From Pseudorasbora parva (taxonomy: Eukaryota > Chordata > Actinopteri > Cypriniformes > Gobionidae): a stretch of DNA of 64,000 nucleotides. Under the pieces are notes generated by a model. The model was given only the letters and a program-made list of their open reading frames with translations. It had not been told where the DNA came from and ran no database searches. The stretch is from NCBI RefSeq assembly GCF_024679245.1, contig NC_090183.1, positions 22,677,355 through 22,741,354 of the forward strand, written 5' to 3'. A program made the position numbers and the translations under genes. Of the stretch, positions 23,572-38,590 are shown piece after piece (position 1 is the first letter of the stretch; every line of letters begins with the position of its first letter).

Positions 23572-24658
23572 GCATTAAAAACATTAAGTTTTATTTAGCA
23601 AGATTTTAAACACTGAAATAATAGATGGAAAAGTCCATTTACAGCCAATATAGGCAATTTACCATAGGAAATGCATGGTTTTTAAAGCTTTTTAACAGTT
23701 ATAGCGCCACCTATAGTCCGATCTCTTTAAAACTTTGCATGCTTCATCAGCATGTCATGCCACATATACCCAACAATTTTCGTGAATTTTTGAGCTTCCC
23801 TTTTGGGTTAGCGCCAACTAGTGGTCGATTTCTTTCAAAATTCTTACAGACCTCTAGGACCATGAGTCAAACATGTCCACTGAGTTTCGTTCCGATCGAC
23901 CTCCGTTAACCCCATCTAATAGGTGCTCAAAATTCATTGGCTGATGGCGGCCATGTTTTTTGAGATACACCAATGTCCTCATAGACTTATATAGTACCTT
24001 GGGCCAAGACACTGCATACCAATTTTCAGGTCAATCGGACTAGCGGTCATGTGGTTATAGCTATTTTCAAGTTTTTTTCACATTATAGCGCCACCAAGTG
24101 GTCAATCGTCACGATTTTTTTATCGAGACCAAAGAATCAGCCCTTACACACATGTACCAAGTTTGGTGAAGATATCTCATTTCATTTTTGAGTTATAGTC
24201 TTTTTAGTAAAATAGGCTCCGCCCTGAGCGTCCATTTTGATCCCCTTATCTTTCGTGAATCGAAATTTCAACTTTTTCTCAATGAATGTTGATATACAGA
24301 CTACAGGCAACATTTTGGCACTGGTTTGGTTCCGATCGGTCAAAAAACCAGGGACTAGTTCGTAAAAGTAGGTTTTCAACAAAATTCAAAATGGCGGAAA
24401 ATTTTTAATGACGGAAATGAAATCGGAGATATACGTTTTGTTCGCCACGGTCTCAGCTTTCCAATGATATAAGCCACTTGAGTGTGGACCAAACGGTTTA
24501 GGAGTTATGAGCCATTTTGCGCAATTGATTGCTATAGCGCCACCTATAGGCCAATCTGGCTCATAATTTGATAACCTTTCCTCGATTTTTGTACTACCTA
24601 TTGACAAAGTTTCAAGTTTCCAGCCCTTACGGTTTGGTCTGCACGATGCGTTTTTCGG

Positions 24659-24664
<6 letters not shown>
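23572..24664 (+). repeat. Array copy 4 (start lost, middle shortened)
   Basis: Starts inside the body at CATTAAAAACATTAAG and lacks the start hairpin. The middle section with the second GCGCCAACTAGTGG block is absent, so it is a short variant of about 1.1 kb. It ends in TTTTTCGGCTGAAT and an AAT tract. Confidence 0.85.
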
Positions 24665-24692
<28 letters not shown>

Positions 24693-24694
<2 letters not shown>

Positions 24695-26442
24695 TAAAGC
24701 TGCGAGCAGCATTTAGCGGGGTTCAAGCCATTTAAGGTCTTTAAGCATTTGACGCCTTTTGCATGAAAGGCTTTTAAGCACTGAATGAATTTGAGAGATA
24801 TCAGGTGAAATGAAGTGATAAACTGACAAAATGTGATTTTAAATATTATAATAATGACTTTATAAAGTCTAAATATGAATTGATCAGGAGAGTGCAGAGA
24901 ATCATACTGCTGTGGTTTGGTTCCGATCAGGCAAAAAACCTAGGACTAGTTTGCAAAACGAGGTTTTTAACATAATTGTGAATATTTAAATAAAGATTTG
25001 ATTGACAGTATTGGTTATAGAGGCAAAGTTGTTCAGTATGAGAAGATCTATCATAATATATGCATATTATGTGGCTGTTTTAACCCCACCTGATTACAGA
25101 GATTCACCATAGGGAATACATGGTTTTCAAAGCTTTTTAACACTTATAGCGCCCCCTATACTCCGATCTCCATAAAACTTTGCATGTGTCTTCAACATGT
25201 TATGCCACATATACCCAACAATTTCCGTGAAGTTTTGAGTTTTCCCTTAGGATTTATAGGCTTTTGAGTGTATTTTGCCACGCCTCTTTTCTAAATGGCC
25301 CTGTTATAGCCATCCAAATGCAAAAAATCTACATTTTTTTGATAATTATTGATCTAGAGAGTCCAGAGAATTGTCCTAGACTGGTTTGGTTCTGATTGGG
25401 CAAAAAACCAGGGACTAGTTCGCAAAAGTAGGTTTTTAACATAATTGCAAATATTTATTTAATGATTTGATTGACAGCAATGGTTCTGAAGGCAAAGTTG
25501 TTCAACATGAGGAGATCTATCATATGATATGCATATTTTGCCGATGTGTGCAACGCCACGTGATTGCAGAGCCATAAAACTCGTTAGCGCCAGCTAGTGG
25601 CCGATTTCTTTCAAAATTCTTACAGACCTCTAGGACCATGAGTTAAACATGCCCACTGAGTTTTGTTTCGATCGACCTCCGTTAACCCTGTCTAATAGGT
25701 GCTCAAATTTCATTGGCCGATGGCGGCCATGTTTTTTGAGATACGCCAATGTTCTCATAGACAGACATGGTACCTTGGGCCAAGACATTGCATACCAATT
25801 TTCCAGTCAATCGGACTAGCGGTCGCGTGGTTATAGCCCTTTTTGTGTTTTTTCCATGTTATAGCGCCACCAAGTGGCCAATCGTCGCGATTTTTTTATC
25901 GTGACCAAAGACTGAGCCCATACACATCTGTACCAAGTTTGGTGAAGATATCTCATTTCTTGCTGTAGTTATAGCCTTATTAGTAAAATAGGCTCCGCCT
26001 TAAATGTACATTTCCACGCCCCTTTTCGTTCATGAGTCAAAATTTCAACTTTTTTTTGATAATTATTGATATTCAGACTAGAGAGAACATTTTGGCACTG
26101 GTTTGGTTCTGATATGTCAAAAAACCAGGGACTAGTTCGCAAAAGTAGGTTTTTGACAAAATTCAAAATGGCGGAAAAATTTGCATACCGGAAATGAAAT
26201 CGGAGATATACGTTTTGTTCGTCATGGTCTCAGCTTTCCAATGATATAAGACACTTGACCCTTAGGATGAACGGTTTAGGAGTTATGAGCCATTTCGCGT
26301 TTTTGGTTGCTGTAGCGCCACCTATTGGCCAATCTGGCTCATAATTTGATAACCTCTCCTCGATTTTTGGACTACCTATTGACAAAGTTTGAAGTCTCTA
26401 GCATTTACGGTTTGGTCTGCACGATGAGTTTTACGGCAGAAT
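24693..26442 (+). repeat. Array copy 5 (diverged body)
   Basis: Starts AAAGCTGCGAGCAGC and has a left third unlike copies 1 and 2 (24720-25260). The right part from about 25560 matches them again. Ends TTTTACGGCAGAAT before an AAT tract. Confidence 0.85.
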
Positions 26443-26451
26443 AATAATAAT

Positions 26452-27926
26452 AACAAGCAGCATTTAGCGGGGTTCAAGCCTTTAAGGCCTTTTAAGCACA
26501 TAGGCATTAAAGACATTAAGTTTTATTTAGCAAGATTTTAAACACTAAAATAATAGATGGAAAAGTCAATTTACAGCCAACATAGGCAATTTACCATAGG
26601 AAATGCATGGTTTTTAAAGCTTTTTAACAGTTATAGCGCCACCTATAGTCCGATCTTTGTAAAACTTTGCATGCTTTATCAGCATAGTATGCCACATATA
26701 CCCAACAATTTTCGTGAAGTTTTGAGTTTTCCCTTAGGATTTATAGGCTTTTGAGTGTATTTTGCCACGCCTCTTTTCTAAATGGCCCTGTTATAGCCAT
26801 CCAAATGTAAAAGTTAAATTTTTTTTCAATGATTATTGATCTAGAGAGTCCAGAGAATTATCCTTGACTAGTTTGGTTCCGATCGGGCAAAAAACCAGGG
26901 ACTAGTTTGCAAAAGTAGGTTTTTAACATAATTACGAAAATTTAATTAATGATTTGATTGACAGCAATAGTTCTAGAGGCAAAGTTGTTCAGTATGAGGA
27001 GATCTATCATATGAAATGAATATTTTGTGGATGGGTGCCACACCACGTGATAACAGAGCCATAAAACTCGTTAGCGCCAACTAGTGGCCAATTTCTTTCA
27101 AAATTCTTACAGACCTATTGGACCATGAGTCAAACATGTCCACTGAGTTTCATTCGGATTGGCCTCTGTTAACCCCGTCTAATAGGTGCTCGAATTCATT
27201 GGCCGATGGCGGCCATGTTTTTTGAGATACACCAATATCCTCATAGACCTATATAGTACCTTGGGCCAAGACACTGCATACCAATTTTCAGGTCAATCGG
27301 ACTAGCGGTCGTGTGGTTATAGCTATTTTCATGTTTTTTTCCCATTATAGCGCCACCAAGTGGTCAATCGTCGCGATTTTTTTTATCGAGACCAGAGAAT
27401 TAGCCCATACACACATTTACTAAGTTTGGTGAAGATATCTCATTTCATTTTGGAGTTATAGTCTTTTTAGTAAAATAGGCTCCGCCCTGAGCGTCCATTT
27501 TGATCCCCTTATCTTCCGTGAATCGAAATTTCAACTTTTTCTCAATGAATGTTCATATTCAGACTACAGACAACATTTTGGCACTGGTTTGGTTCCGATC
27601 GGTCAAAAAACCAGGGACTAGTTCGTAAAAGTAGGTTTTCAACAAAATTCAAAATGGCGGAAAATTTTTAATGACGGAAATGAAATCGGATATGTGCGTT
27701 TTGTTCGCGAAGGTCTCAGCTTTCCAATGATATAAGACACTTGAGTGTGGACCAAACGGTTTAGGAGTTATGAGCCATTTTGCGCAATTGATTGCTATAG
27801 CGCCACCTATGGGCCAATCTGGCTCATAATTTGATAACCTTTCCTCGATTTTTGTACTACCTATTGACAAAGTTTCAAGTTTCCAGCTCTTACGGTTTGG
27901 TCTGCACGATGCGTTTTTCGGCTGAA
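26452..27926 (+). repeat. Array copy 6
   Basis: Starts AACAAGCAGCATTTAGCGGGG as copy 3 does. Its left end matches copy 3, its middle matches copy 5 and its right end matches copy 4 (GCGTTTTTCGGCTGAAT), so it is mosaic by eye. Confidence 0.85.
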
Positions 27927-28055
27927 TAATAATAATAATAATAAAAATCAGTACAAATACAATAGGTGTTCAGCACTTCGTGCTTGAACCCCTAATAATA
28001 AAAATCAGTACAAATACAATAGGTGTTCAGCACTTCGTGCTTGAACCCCTAATAA
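27927..28055 (+). repeat. AAT tract with two tandem hairpin tails
   Basis: Two cassettes (about 27942-27997 and 27998-28053) of the same type as those at 22640-22856. They close the array on the right. Confidence 0.9.
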
Positions 28056-28500
28056 ATACATAAAAAACTGTAGGCCTACTCGTATACTAAATTGTATTGA
28101 ATTTCAGAACAGCTTTATATGAAATCTGCTTATGCCTGCCATCACAGCGGACAAGCGGCTTTTATGACACAGCACACACCGTGGCTATATTAAAACTTCC
28201 CACAGGAAATTCTTATGCAAAAGTAACACCTAATGATATTAAATAATGCGCTTAAAGCTTTTTTTTTTTTTTTTAATGCCACTGTTGTGGCTCAGCCTCT
28301 CTCATCAAACTAATTATGGAAAATCAGTCCAGTGCTGGTTTTATGGTGTTTTGGGACTTGACTGGTTAATCTGATTTATTGCACACTTAAGTTTAATTGA
28401 TTGCTTTCATGGATTTAAATGAATAATGAGGAGCTAATAAGGATTGTCTTTGTTTCAAGAACCTGGAAGTGAACAGGGAAAATTGGATAATGACCAGTGG
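28056..28500. other. Unassigned sequence with a T run
   Basis: A T run lies at 28260-28274. The part 28300-28480 (TAATTA-type words, few short repeats) looks unique and might be conserved non-coding DNA, but this cannot be shown here. Confidence 0.35.
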
Positions 28501-28503
28501 GGG

Positions 28504-28505
<2 letters not shown>

Positions 28506-28593
<88 letters not shown>
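28506..28593. repeat. (GA)n microsatellite
   Basis: About 44 AG units with one A insertion, preceded by a G run. Confidence 0.98.
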
Positions 28594-28647
28594 CTGACTA
28601 GTCTATCACTTAAGATGTCATGATATCTATGTTCTGCATGTTTAATA

Positions 28648-29344
<697 letters not shown>

Positions 29345-29482
29345 ACTGTCAATATATAGAAACATTACAACGCTTTTATCCAAAGCGACATTGCATTCAA
29401 GGTACACATTTTTACATTATTGTCAGTGCTTTTCCTGGGAATCGAACCCCTGACCTTGCCGTTGCTAGTGCCACACTCTAAT
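29345..29482 (-). mobile_element. tRNA-derived SINE fragment
   Basis: On the minus strand it reads TTGCTAGTG-like sequence reversed, then GGGTTCGATTCCC, a good pol III B box (GGTTCGANNCC). It runs on to AATGTAAAAATGTG and TCGCTTTGGATAAAAGCG, the tail common to fish SINEs. The A-box end is truncated or diverged. Derived from tRNA; moved in trans by a LINE. Confidence 0.7.
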
Positions 29483-31080
29483 CTGTCATTATGTAAATTA
29501 AATCAACACCTGACCTTTCAGTATACTGTCCAGTATACCATATATGTGTCTGCCTCCAGGCAATCTGCTCATTTGGTATAAACAAGATGCCCCAAGCACA
29601 GCACATTACTTCAAATGGATTTATACCAGAACCTTTGATGCATCTTACCATATAAGAGTTTGGCTGGACGTCATTTCAGTCATAGGTGGACACCTGGTTC
29701 CTTACAGTCCCTAAATTCCAAATTGAGTGTTGAGGCCAACAGCAGCATTCCTCTGTTTTGATCTGTTTTAACAGTATGAATCTTGTCCTTTAATATGGGA
29801 GGAAGTAAAGCAATAGGCTCACACTATGAACTCTATTTGCCAAAAGAGCACAGTTGAATTCCACCTCTGTTGTGAATGTTAGAGGCATTTATCCCCTCAG
29901 GCGAGGGGTGATATTCAGGAGTACACAGCTGTAATAGGGGTTGGAAATGGGTTAATTTAGTTTTGGGGAAGCAGAGAAACAGAGGTCTTTTGCCACAGGC
30001 AGACACAGAGCAGGGAGAAAAAGGAGATAAAAAAGGGAAAGTGCAGAAGAAAAAGAAAGAGATTGGAGGTGTAACTGTCTGTGGTATACAACCCCTCCCC
30101 TCTCTCTCACTCTCTTTTGACAAAGTGTCATTGTGATTAATGCAGCTTTCTTTTGTATGACCCACAAGGTCAGAGGAACAGAGGGAGTGAGGGGTGACAC
30201 TGAGGGTGGTAAAGCAGTGCATAATTCACTCCTGCAGTAAACGCCTCTCTGCTGCTCTAATCTGAAATGTAATCAAACTTGCTTTAATACAACTGCCTTA
30301 GAAAAGCAGAGGATTGCTGCAGGGGGGTGATGGTAGACAGTATGCATGAATATAAACATACAAACTGAATCACAGACACACACATTAATGCATCCAAACA
30401 CACCTGATCAAGAGTCACATGACAGTGTGTTTTTAGGTGCGTTTATTTGCATGTATATACAGAATGCAGTCCATGTGTGATAAGGAGCATGATAAGGAGG
30501 CCAAACAAGGAATCTGGTGGAAACAGGGACTGGACACTTAGGCAGGGCCAGAGGAACTGACGACCAGGAAGGAGTATCAGCAGGCCATGGTGAAGCTTGT
30601 GGAACAAAAGACCAGGGTGGAGTTGGAGGTTGGAAAAGGCCATGGTGGAGTTGGAGGAGCTGGAGATTAGTGGAGAAGAAGGGTTGATAGTCCCTGGCTA
30701 AACCAAGCAAATGGCACCAAAGCAGATCTCAGGTGGACTGAAGGAACAGAGGCTCTGGTTTAAGCATATCAAGAGACCCCGGAAGTCTTTGTGGAGCGAA
30801 TAACTTTGGGGATAACCAATGGGGCCGGAGACCTTGAAAAGTTAGACTGAGCAGAAGAGCACAACAGCAGAGCTGTCAAAGCATGTGACCACTAAAATGA
30901 AGCAGGAGTCCACCACAGAGGAGCTGGGGAGGAAAGGACCACCACAGCAGAAGAGGACAGCAGAAAATTATTCAGTCAGAAGTTTGGTAAACTTTTAAAA
31001 GCAACTAATAGAAAGAGAATTACGATAATATGAATGTTCCAAGAGCCTAACCAAAGGGAACACTGATCAGCATAATGGTG
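29483..31080. other. Unassigned; G/A-rich imperfect repeats 30540-30980
   Basis: No gene recognised. In 30540-30980 words like GGTGGAGTTGGAG recur, recalling internal parts of non-coding fish LTR elements, but no LTR was found. The frame at 30222-29833 (-) shows no motif. Confidence 0.4.
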
Positions 31081-31105
31081 AGTTGTTGTTGTTGTTGTTG
31101 TTGTT
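31081..31105. repeat. (GTT)n microsatellite
   Basis: Eight GTT units. Confidence 0.95.
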
Positions 31106-31449
31106 TTGCTTGATATAATGGCACACAAACCAATCAAATAAAATGTACTTGGGTTTTCTAAATAAACAAGGGATAGTATGTGAATAGTACATATTAAGTT
31201 AAGGTATTAAGTAAAGGTATATAAAAAGTTTTAGTTAGAATCACTGTTAGAATTAGCCTTCTGGTCCTCTAAAGGTCGTAAAAAAAAAATAGTCACACTT
31301 GTCTCCTTCGCGGTCATAGGAAATGGGAAATACATGAAAACACAAAATCTCAGGGAATCTTTTAATGATACAAACCACAAGCCTCAGCCATGAACCAGAA
31401 AAAAAGTACACAGCAAGGAGTGACACTCTAAAATATCAAGAGTGCAATA
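31106..31449. other. Unassigned sequence
   Basis: Nothing recognised. Confidence 0.4.
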
Positions 31450-31454
31450 CCCCC

Positions 31455-31485
<31 letters not shown>

Positions 31486-31494
31486 ACACACACA
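31450..31494. repeat. C run joined to (CA)n
   Basis: About 21 C followed by about 12 CA units. Confidence 0.97.
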
Positions 31495-32416
31495 TACAGT
31501 ATATGAACAGTGCGACAATAACACAGGGCACATTTTTTAAATGTGTGAAACAAAATCAATAATTCAGCCACAATGCAGTAAAAAAAACAACAACAACAAG
31601 GAAGAGGTTACACTCTAAAACATCAAGAGTTCAAAACAGACACAAACACTCAAACACACACACATGTATACACACTCAGAGACATACCCACAAACAACAA
31701 TAATATACACATACTGGTATGGCTGTATAACTGGTATGGCTTTTATTAATGTGGTAAAATTGAGCCAAAAGTCTCAAATAAGAGGTTAAAATCAGATCAG
31801 TTATGCGGTGATAAAACATACCTGTTCATTTTTGTTACATTTTTATTGAATTTAGATGTTATATGTTCAAAATGTTCTCCTCTGTGCTCAGGTTTGAATG
31901 TAGTAAAATTAATGCAAAAAAGCCTTACGGCTTCGATAATTTTTGACCGGGAGGTGGACAAGTGTGACCCTAAAACGAAGAGGACCAGTGGGTTAACAGT
32001 GTGGAGGGAACCAGAGTCCAGACAGAACAGAGTTGGTGGGAGAAACTTGGGAAGAGCTGATGGGTGGCAATATCTAAAGAGAGCCGGTGGAGGAGTAGTT
32101 AGACAACATCAAAGTGTCAGGGAGAATTGGCCCTGACTGATAGTCCTTAGTGGCAGTAAAAAAATTAAAAAAAAATTAAAAAAAATAAAACACTGAGTCT
32201 GTGAGTTTTTCCAGCATCCAGAAATGAATCCTTATGAAAGTAATTTGGTCAATAGTAGAGTGATATTTTTTGTTGGTCCTATGTTGTTTGATTAACAATA
32301 AAACACAGACAGCAGCACAGCAGGAATATTACAATATAATCTTGGATTATGCAACAAACATTATACAGCTCAGTGCCTTCACGCAGTTAATTAATAAACC
32401 ATCGGTTTGTTATATC
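31495..32416. other. Unassigned sequence
   Basis: No gene recognised. Short CA- and CAA-rich bits at 31590-31670. The frame at 31846-32136 (+) shows no motif. Confidence 0.4.
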
Positions 32417-32520
32417 CAGTGTTGGGTGTAACTACTTACTAAGTAATTATTTACTGTAATTGAATTACTTTAGTTACTTCACAAATAATTAAATACTGTG
32501 TCCAGACTGTAGAACAATTA
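32417..32520. mobile_element. DNA-transposon left-end fragment
   Basis: CCAGTGTTGGGTGTAACTAC followed by TTACTAAGTAATTA resembles a common fish repeat terminus (CAGTGTTGGG plus TAACT/AGTTA words). Truncated at the next repeat. Confidence 0.4.
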
Positions 32521-32522
32521 TA

Positions 32523-32880
32523 ATACAATAGGGGAATAACATCAATCGATCAATGATTCGGATCGCAAGCAAAACTGCTGAAATCACGTGACACTGGCGA
32601 TCAAAATTATTTTTGGACGATTTTTGGACCAAAATGTATATTCCATGCTTCAAGAGATTTTAACTAACTATCTGATGTCACATATGGACTACTTTGATGA
32701 TGTTTTTATTCCCTTTCTGGACATGGACAGTATACAGTGTGCACTTGGATACGCTTTCTGACTAAATATAAAATATCTTTAACTGTGTTCCGAAGATGAA
32801 CGGAGGTCTTACGGGTGTGGAACGACATTAGGGTGAGTCATTAATGACATCAATTTCATTTCTGGGTGAACTAACCCTTC
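32523..32880 (-). mobile_element. TTAA-type MITE, fragment (family copy A)
   Basis: Matches the right half of the element at 37651-38268: CACATATGGACTACT, CCTTTCTGGA, TGTTCCGAAGATGAA and the end TTCATTTCTGGGTGAACTAACCC. The left half is missing. Confidence 0.75.
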
Positions 32881-34275
<1,395 letters not shown>

Positions 34276-34336
34276 ACTGGGCATCATGAATCTTTCATTC
34301 TGCCGCTTGCTATAATCCCTGAGGCATGCTCCCAGA

Positions 34337-35268
<932 letters not shown>

Positions 35269-35273
35269 AATTG

Positions 35274-35572
35274 TGTCACGCCCTCACAATCATCAGTCAC
35301 TGCCACGCCCACTCGTTCACCATCAACATTATTCTGAACACCTGGGCACAATCATCAGCCACCACTATATCATCCCGGCTCACCCTCACTCCCATTGTCT
35401 GGTCTTGCACCGATCCCATCGTCAACTACCTGTCCTTCCTAGAAGCCATCGCCGTCGTCCTCATCGTCCGCCTGAGTGTCATCAGCCATCTAAGTATCAC
35501 CTGTGTTCGAAACCTCTGATAATAAACGTTGCACTTGCACTAATCCCTCTGTGTCCTCGTCTGTGTCTGTCA
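35274..35572 (+). mobile_element. Solo LTR
   Basis: Starts TGTCACGCCC and ends GTGTCTGTCA (TG...CA). AATAAACG near 35521 is a plausible polyadenylation signal. Flanks AATTG (35269-35273) and AATTT (35573-35577) agree at 4 of 5, fitting a 5-bp LTR-element duplication. No internal region adjoins, so this is a 299-bp solo LTR left by recombination between LTRs. It is a different family from the element at 53042. Confidence 0.75.
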
Positions 35573-35586
35573 AATTTGTTGCTGCT

Positions 35587-37052
35587 TTAAAGGTTGGGGT
35601 AAGTGTTATTTCAAAACTATTTTACAAAACGGACTTGGGCCGAGTCCAATAACAAACTTGTACACTGTCAGAAAAAAAGGTACATTTCTGTCACTGGGAC
35701 AGTACCCTAAGGTACAAAACCGAAAAGGTACTAATATGTACCTTTAAGGTACTACTATGTTCCTTTAAGGTACTAATTCACACTCTTAAAGTACTGATAT
35801 GTACCTTTTTAGGTACTAATATGTACCATTTAGGGGTGAGTAAGGTACAAAGATGTACCTTTTCCCTTTTGTACCTTAGGGTACCGCCCCAGTGACAGCA
35901 CTGTACCTTTTTTTCTGAGAGTGTAGCCAATCAGCAGGTAAGGGGCGTGTCTACTAATGATGGTGAGAAGAGAGCGTCAAAACACACGACACTAATGACG
36001 GACATAGAACTAATATATGCTGGCTTTATATGCTCGCTTGTTTGTCCCATAGACAGTAAAAGAAATGGACCGAGCGTTCCCATTGACGTCAACGGCGAAA
36101 GAATGAAGTCAACCTAGGGGCACTCACTTCCTGATGGCTGAGTGAACTGCGCAGGCTCAGACTGAGCTTGAGGACGTAGATGTGACGTGAGCCTCCTGTC
36201 GGACAGCTGTAGGTCTTCTAGTAGATGTGGAAAGTGAAAGCTGAATCGCGTTGTTTAAATATTTTCTCCCGTTGCTTTTGGCTCACTATGGGCTTCTCCC
36301 CATTCTTCCCCCTTGACTTTATCAGACTTTATGTCTCCACGTCCCCCCGACTGTCTTATAGACAGTAAAAGATTGCCTGCGAGCGTAAACAATGGACAAA
36401 TGGAGTCTTTAAACGTCTCAGATGTAAAGTTATTCACTGTCAAAGTGACTCAAAAATGAATGGGAGTCAATGGGATGCTAACAGCAGGTGATGGCTTGGT
36501 TAGCAATGGCAGCCCCTAGGGGTGGAACGCTTTCCGAGCGCTAGATTACCCCCTTGGGTTTGTCCATTTGCGACTGTATTGCCGCTAACTTCAGCTACGT
36601 AAAGAATCATTCATTTCCACACCGTATGGAGCATCTAAATCTCCTCAATGTCTGTTTCAAGCGTCAGCTTACAAAATGTGTCTGACAAGTAAGATACTTT
36701 ACTCCTAATATGTTTGTTTCCTCTTTTCATGATCTATACTATATAACCCTTATCCAGTCATAACTGTAATGTGTTAGCTGGACTGTCGTGCTTATACTAT
36801 TGAGTTCTGATGAGAACTTTTTGTGAGCACTGTTACTCTAATATAGTCATAATTGTAATATGTTCATTAGTTGGATTGTTGTAGCTAGTGCATTGAGTTG
36901 TTCATGAGAACTGTTTGTGTTTTTGTGATTGCTATAACTCTCTAATGTGGTCATAAAATAGGGGCGAGAGCCTTTTGGGGGTATATAGAGCGTGTTTGTT
37001 TTGGTGATTTGAAATGACAACGGTTACCAGAAAGCACTTACCCCACCTTTAA
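35587..37052. mobile_element. TTAA-flanked non-autonomous DNA transposon
   Basis: TTAA at both borders (35587-35590, 37049-37052). Inside are AGGTTGGGGTAAGTG and, inverted, AGGTGGGGTAAGTG, with one indel. No transposase. The phrase TAGACAGTAAAAGA occurs twice inside (36051, 36358). A palindromic element is nested at 35661-35925. Piggybac or Kolobok group by target only. Confidence 0.82.
35661..35925. mobile_element. Palindromic MITE rich in GGTAC words
   Basis: TACACTGTCAGAAAAAAAGG at the left is inverted at the right (CCTTTTTTTCTGAGAGTGTA). The inside alternates AAGGTACTAATATGTACC-like blocks, each nearly self-complementary, so the whole 265 bp can fold on itself. It is nested in the TTAA element at 35587-37052. 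Confidence 0.85.
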
Positions 37053-37650
37053 TGGGACTAATTGTCCCTATCAATAAAGCCCTCCCCTACACCCAACCCT
37101 AACCTTAACTATATTAAACCTGCTGATCAGTAAAGATGTTCTTGAAAGTCCAGGAAGAGAGGCTTGGTTTTGAGCTTGCCAATCTGAGCTGCACATGCCC
37201 AGTCGACGTGCCAGGGTGTCCAATCAACACAAGGACTCCACTTTCAATTATAAGCCTAGTAAATACACATTACTGTTTTTGACAATTGCTAGGACACTTC
37301 TCAATACTTAGGTCACTTTCTCAAAACTCATACAGTGAATACAACATCGATCTATATTGGCTAAATTTACTTAACATTGCTTTGGCACAAAATGCATTCA
37401 ATGACTAAATCTTTTAAAATTACATTAATACATCTTTGACTTATACACAAACAGCACCTAAACTCTATACCCACAGGCAATTAGCATGTTTAGTCTTTTC
37501 GTTCAAAACCTAACATATTTCAACATTTAATACAACAGCAATTTGTTATATTTCCACAGCAATGCCATTTTGAAATATACGCAAATCAAAAAAATTAAAT
37601 ACCACCAACACAATTAGATGCAGCACCAGATGTTAGTCTTTAAGAAAAAC
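37053..37650. other. Unassigned sequence
   Basis: Nothing recognised. Confidence 0.4.
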
Positions 37651-38268
37651 TTAAAGGGTTATTTTACCCAAAAATGAAACTTCTGTCAATAATTATACTT
37701 GTCGTTATAATAACAAAAATAACAAAAACTACGACTTTATTCAGCATTGTCTTCCCTTCCATGTTTGTTTTCAATCCGCAAACAAAGATTTGTTTGAACA
37801 GTTATGAATCAGCGTCTTGATTCATGATTCGGATCGCCAATGTCACGTGATTTCAGCAGTTTGGCGGTTTGACACGCGATCCAAATCATGAATAAATACG
37901 ATGATTCATAACCGTTCAAATCTTTGTTTGCAGATTGAAAACAAACACGGAAGAGAAGACAATACTGAATAAAGTCGTAGTTTTTGTTATTTTTGGACCA
38001 AAATGTATTTTCGATGCTCGAAGAGACTCTAACTAACCAACTGATGTCACATATGGACTACTCTGATGATGTTTTTATTCCCTTTCTGGAAAGGGACAGT
38101 ATACCATGCATACATCTAATAGAGGAAGAGAAAGCTCTCTGATTAAATATATAAAATATCTTAAACTGTGTTCCGAAGATGAATAGAGGTATTACGGGTG
38201 TGGAAAGACATTAGGTTAAGTAATTATTGACAGAAGCTTCATTTTTGAATGAAGTAACCCCCCTTTAA
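37651..38268. mobile_element. TTAA-type MITE, complete (family copy B)
   Basis: TTAA at 37651-37654 and 38265-38268. Long inverted ends share CAAAAATGAA and CTTCTGTCAATAATTA. A large inner palindrome joins GACTTTATTCAGCATTGTCTTC (about 37733) with its inverse near 37975, so both halves can pair. It is the reference copy for fragments A, C and D and a relative of the copy at 38591. Confidence 0.87.
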
Positions 38269-38590
38269 GGAAAATGCTGTACTGTAATGTAAACATGGAC
38301 TATAAACTGCAGAGAATTCTAAAGATGGTCATTCTTGTTTTTCAACAAAATCTTTACAAAAGCAAGCATTGTATAATGCTGAGATATGTTCTTGTTTTTT
38401 AGGTGAGTTTGTTGATTTAAAACATTTGCTATACTCTTATGGAAAAATGTGTTGATTCGAGACATGTAAGGTGTTGGTATTTAGTGCATTTTGAATGTGA
38501 AATTGAGAACTGTGTGAAGAGTTTTGAAAAAGTGACCTAAATATTGAGAAATGTGTTACAAAAACAACCTTAAACACTTTATTCTCACTA
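38269..38590. other. Unassigned sequence
   Basis: Nothing recognised. Confidence 0.4.

Larger units (their letters stand above)
18866..28055 (+). repeat. Head-to-tail array of six copies of a non-coding repeat family
   Basis: Six copies in the same orientation fill 9.2 kb. Each body starts near GCTGCAAGCAGC (itself a hairpin) followed by GCGGGGTTCAAGC, and ends near GGTTTGGTCTGCACGAT plus GGCAGAA or GGCTGAA. Most body-to-body and body-to-tail joints are AAT tracts. Short hairpin tails ending GCTTGAACCCCTAATAA close two groups: three tails after copy 2 and two after copy 6. Within bodies, blocks starting TAGCGCCAMC and ending AGTTTSGTTCCGATC recur in diverged form. No transposase, RT or long frame is present; the 60-100-codon frames repeated between copies are passengers. 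Resembles a widespread teleost interspersed repeat, but I cannot name its superfamily. Confidence 0.9.

Noticed and set aside
18980..27870. Recurring 60-108-codon frames on both strands within the array
   Set aside because: They recur because the DNA recurs; lengths vary between copies, both strands are open, and no domain is recognisable.
18866..28055. CRISPR-like or bacterial repeat array
   Set aside because: Units are 1-2 kb, unequal, without spacers, and the context is vertebrate.
29833..30222. 129-codon minus-strand frame
   Set aside because: Pyrimidine-rich low-complexity translation with no motif.
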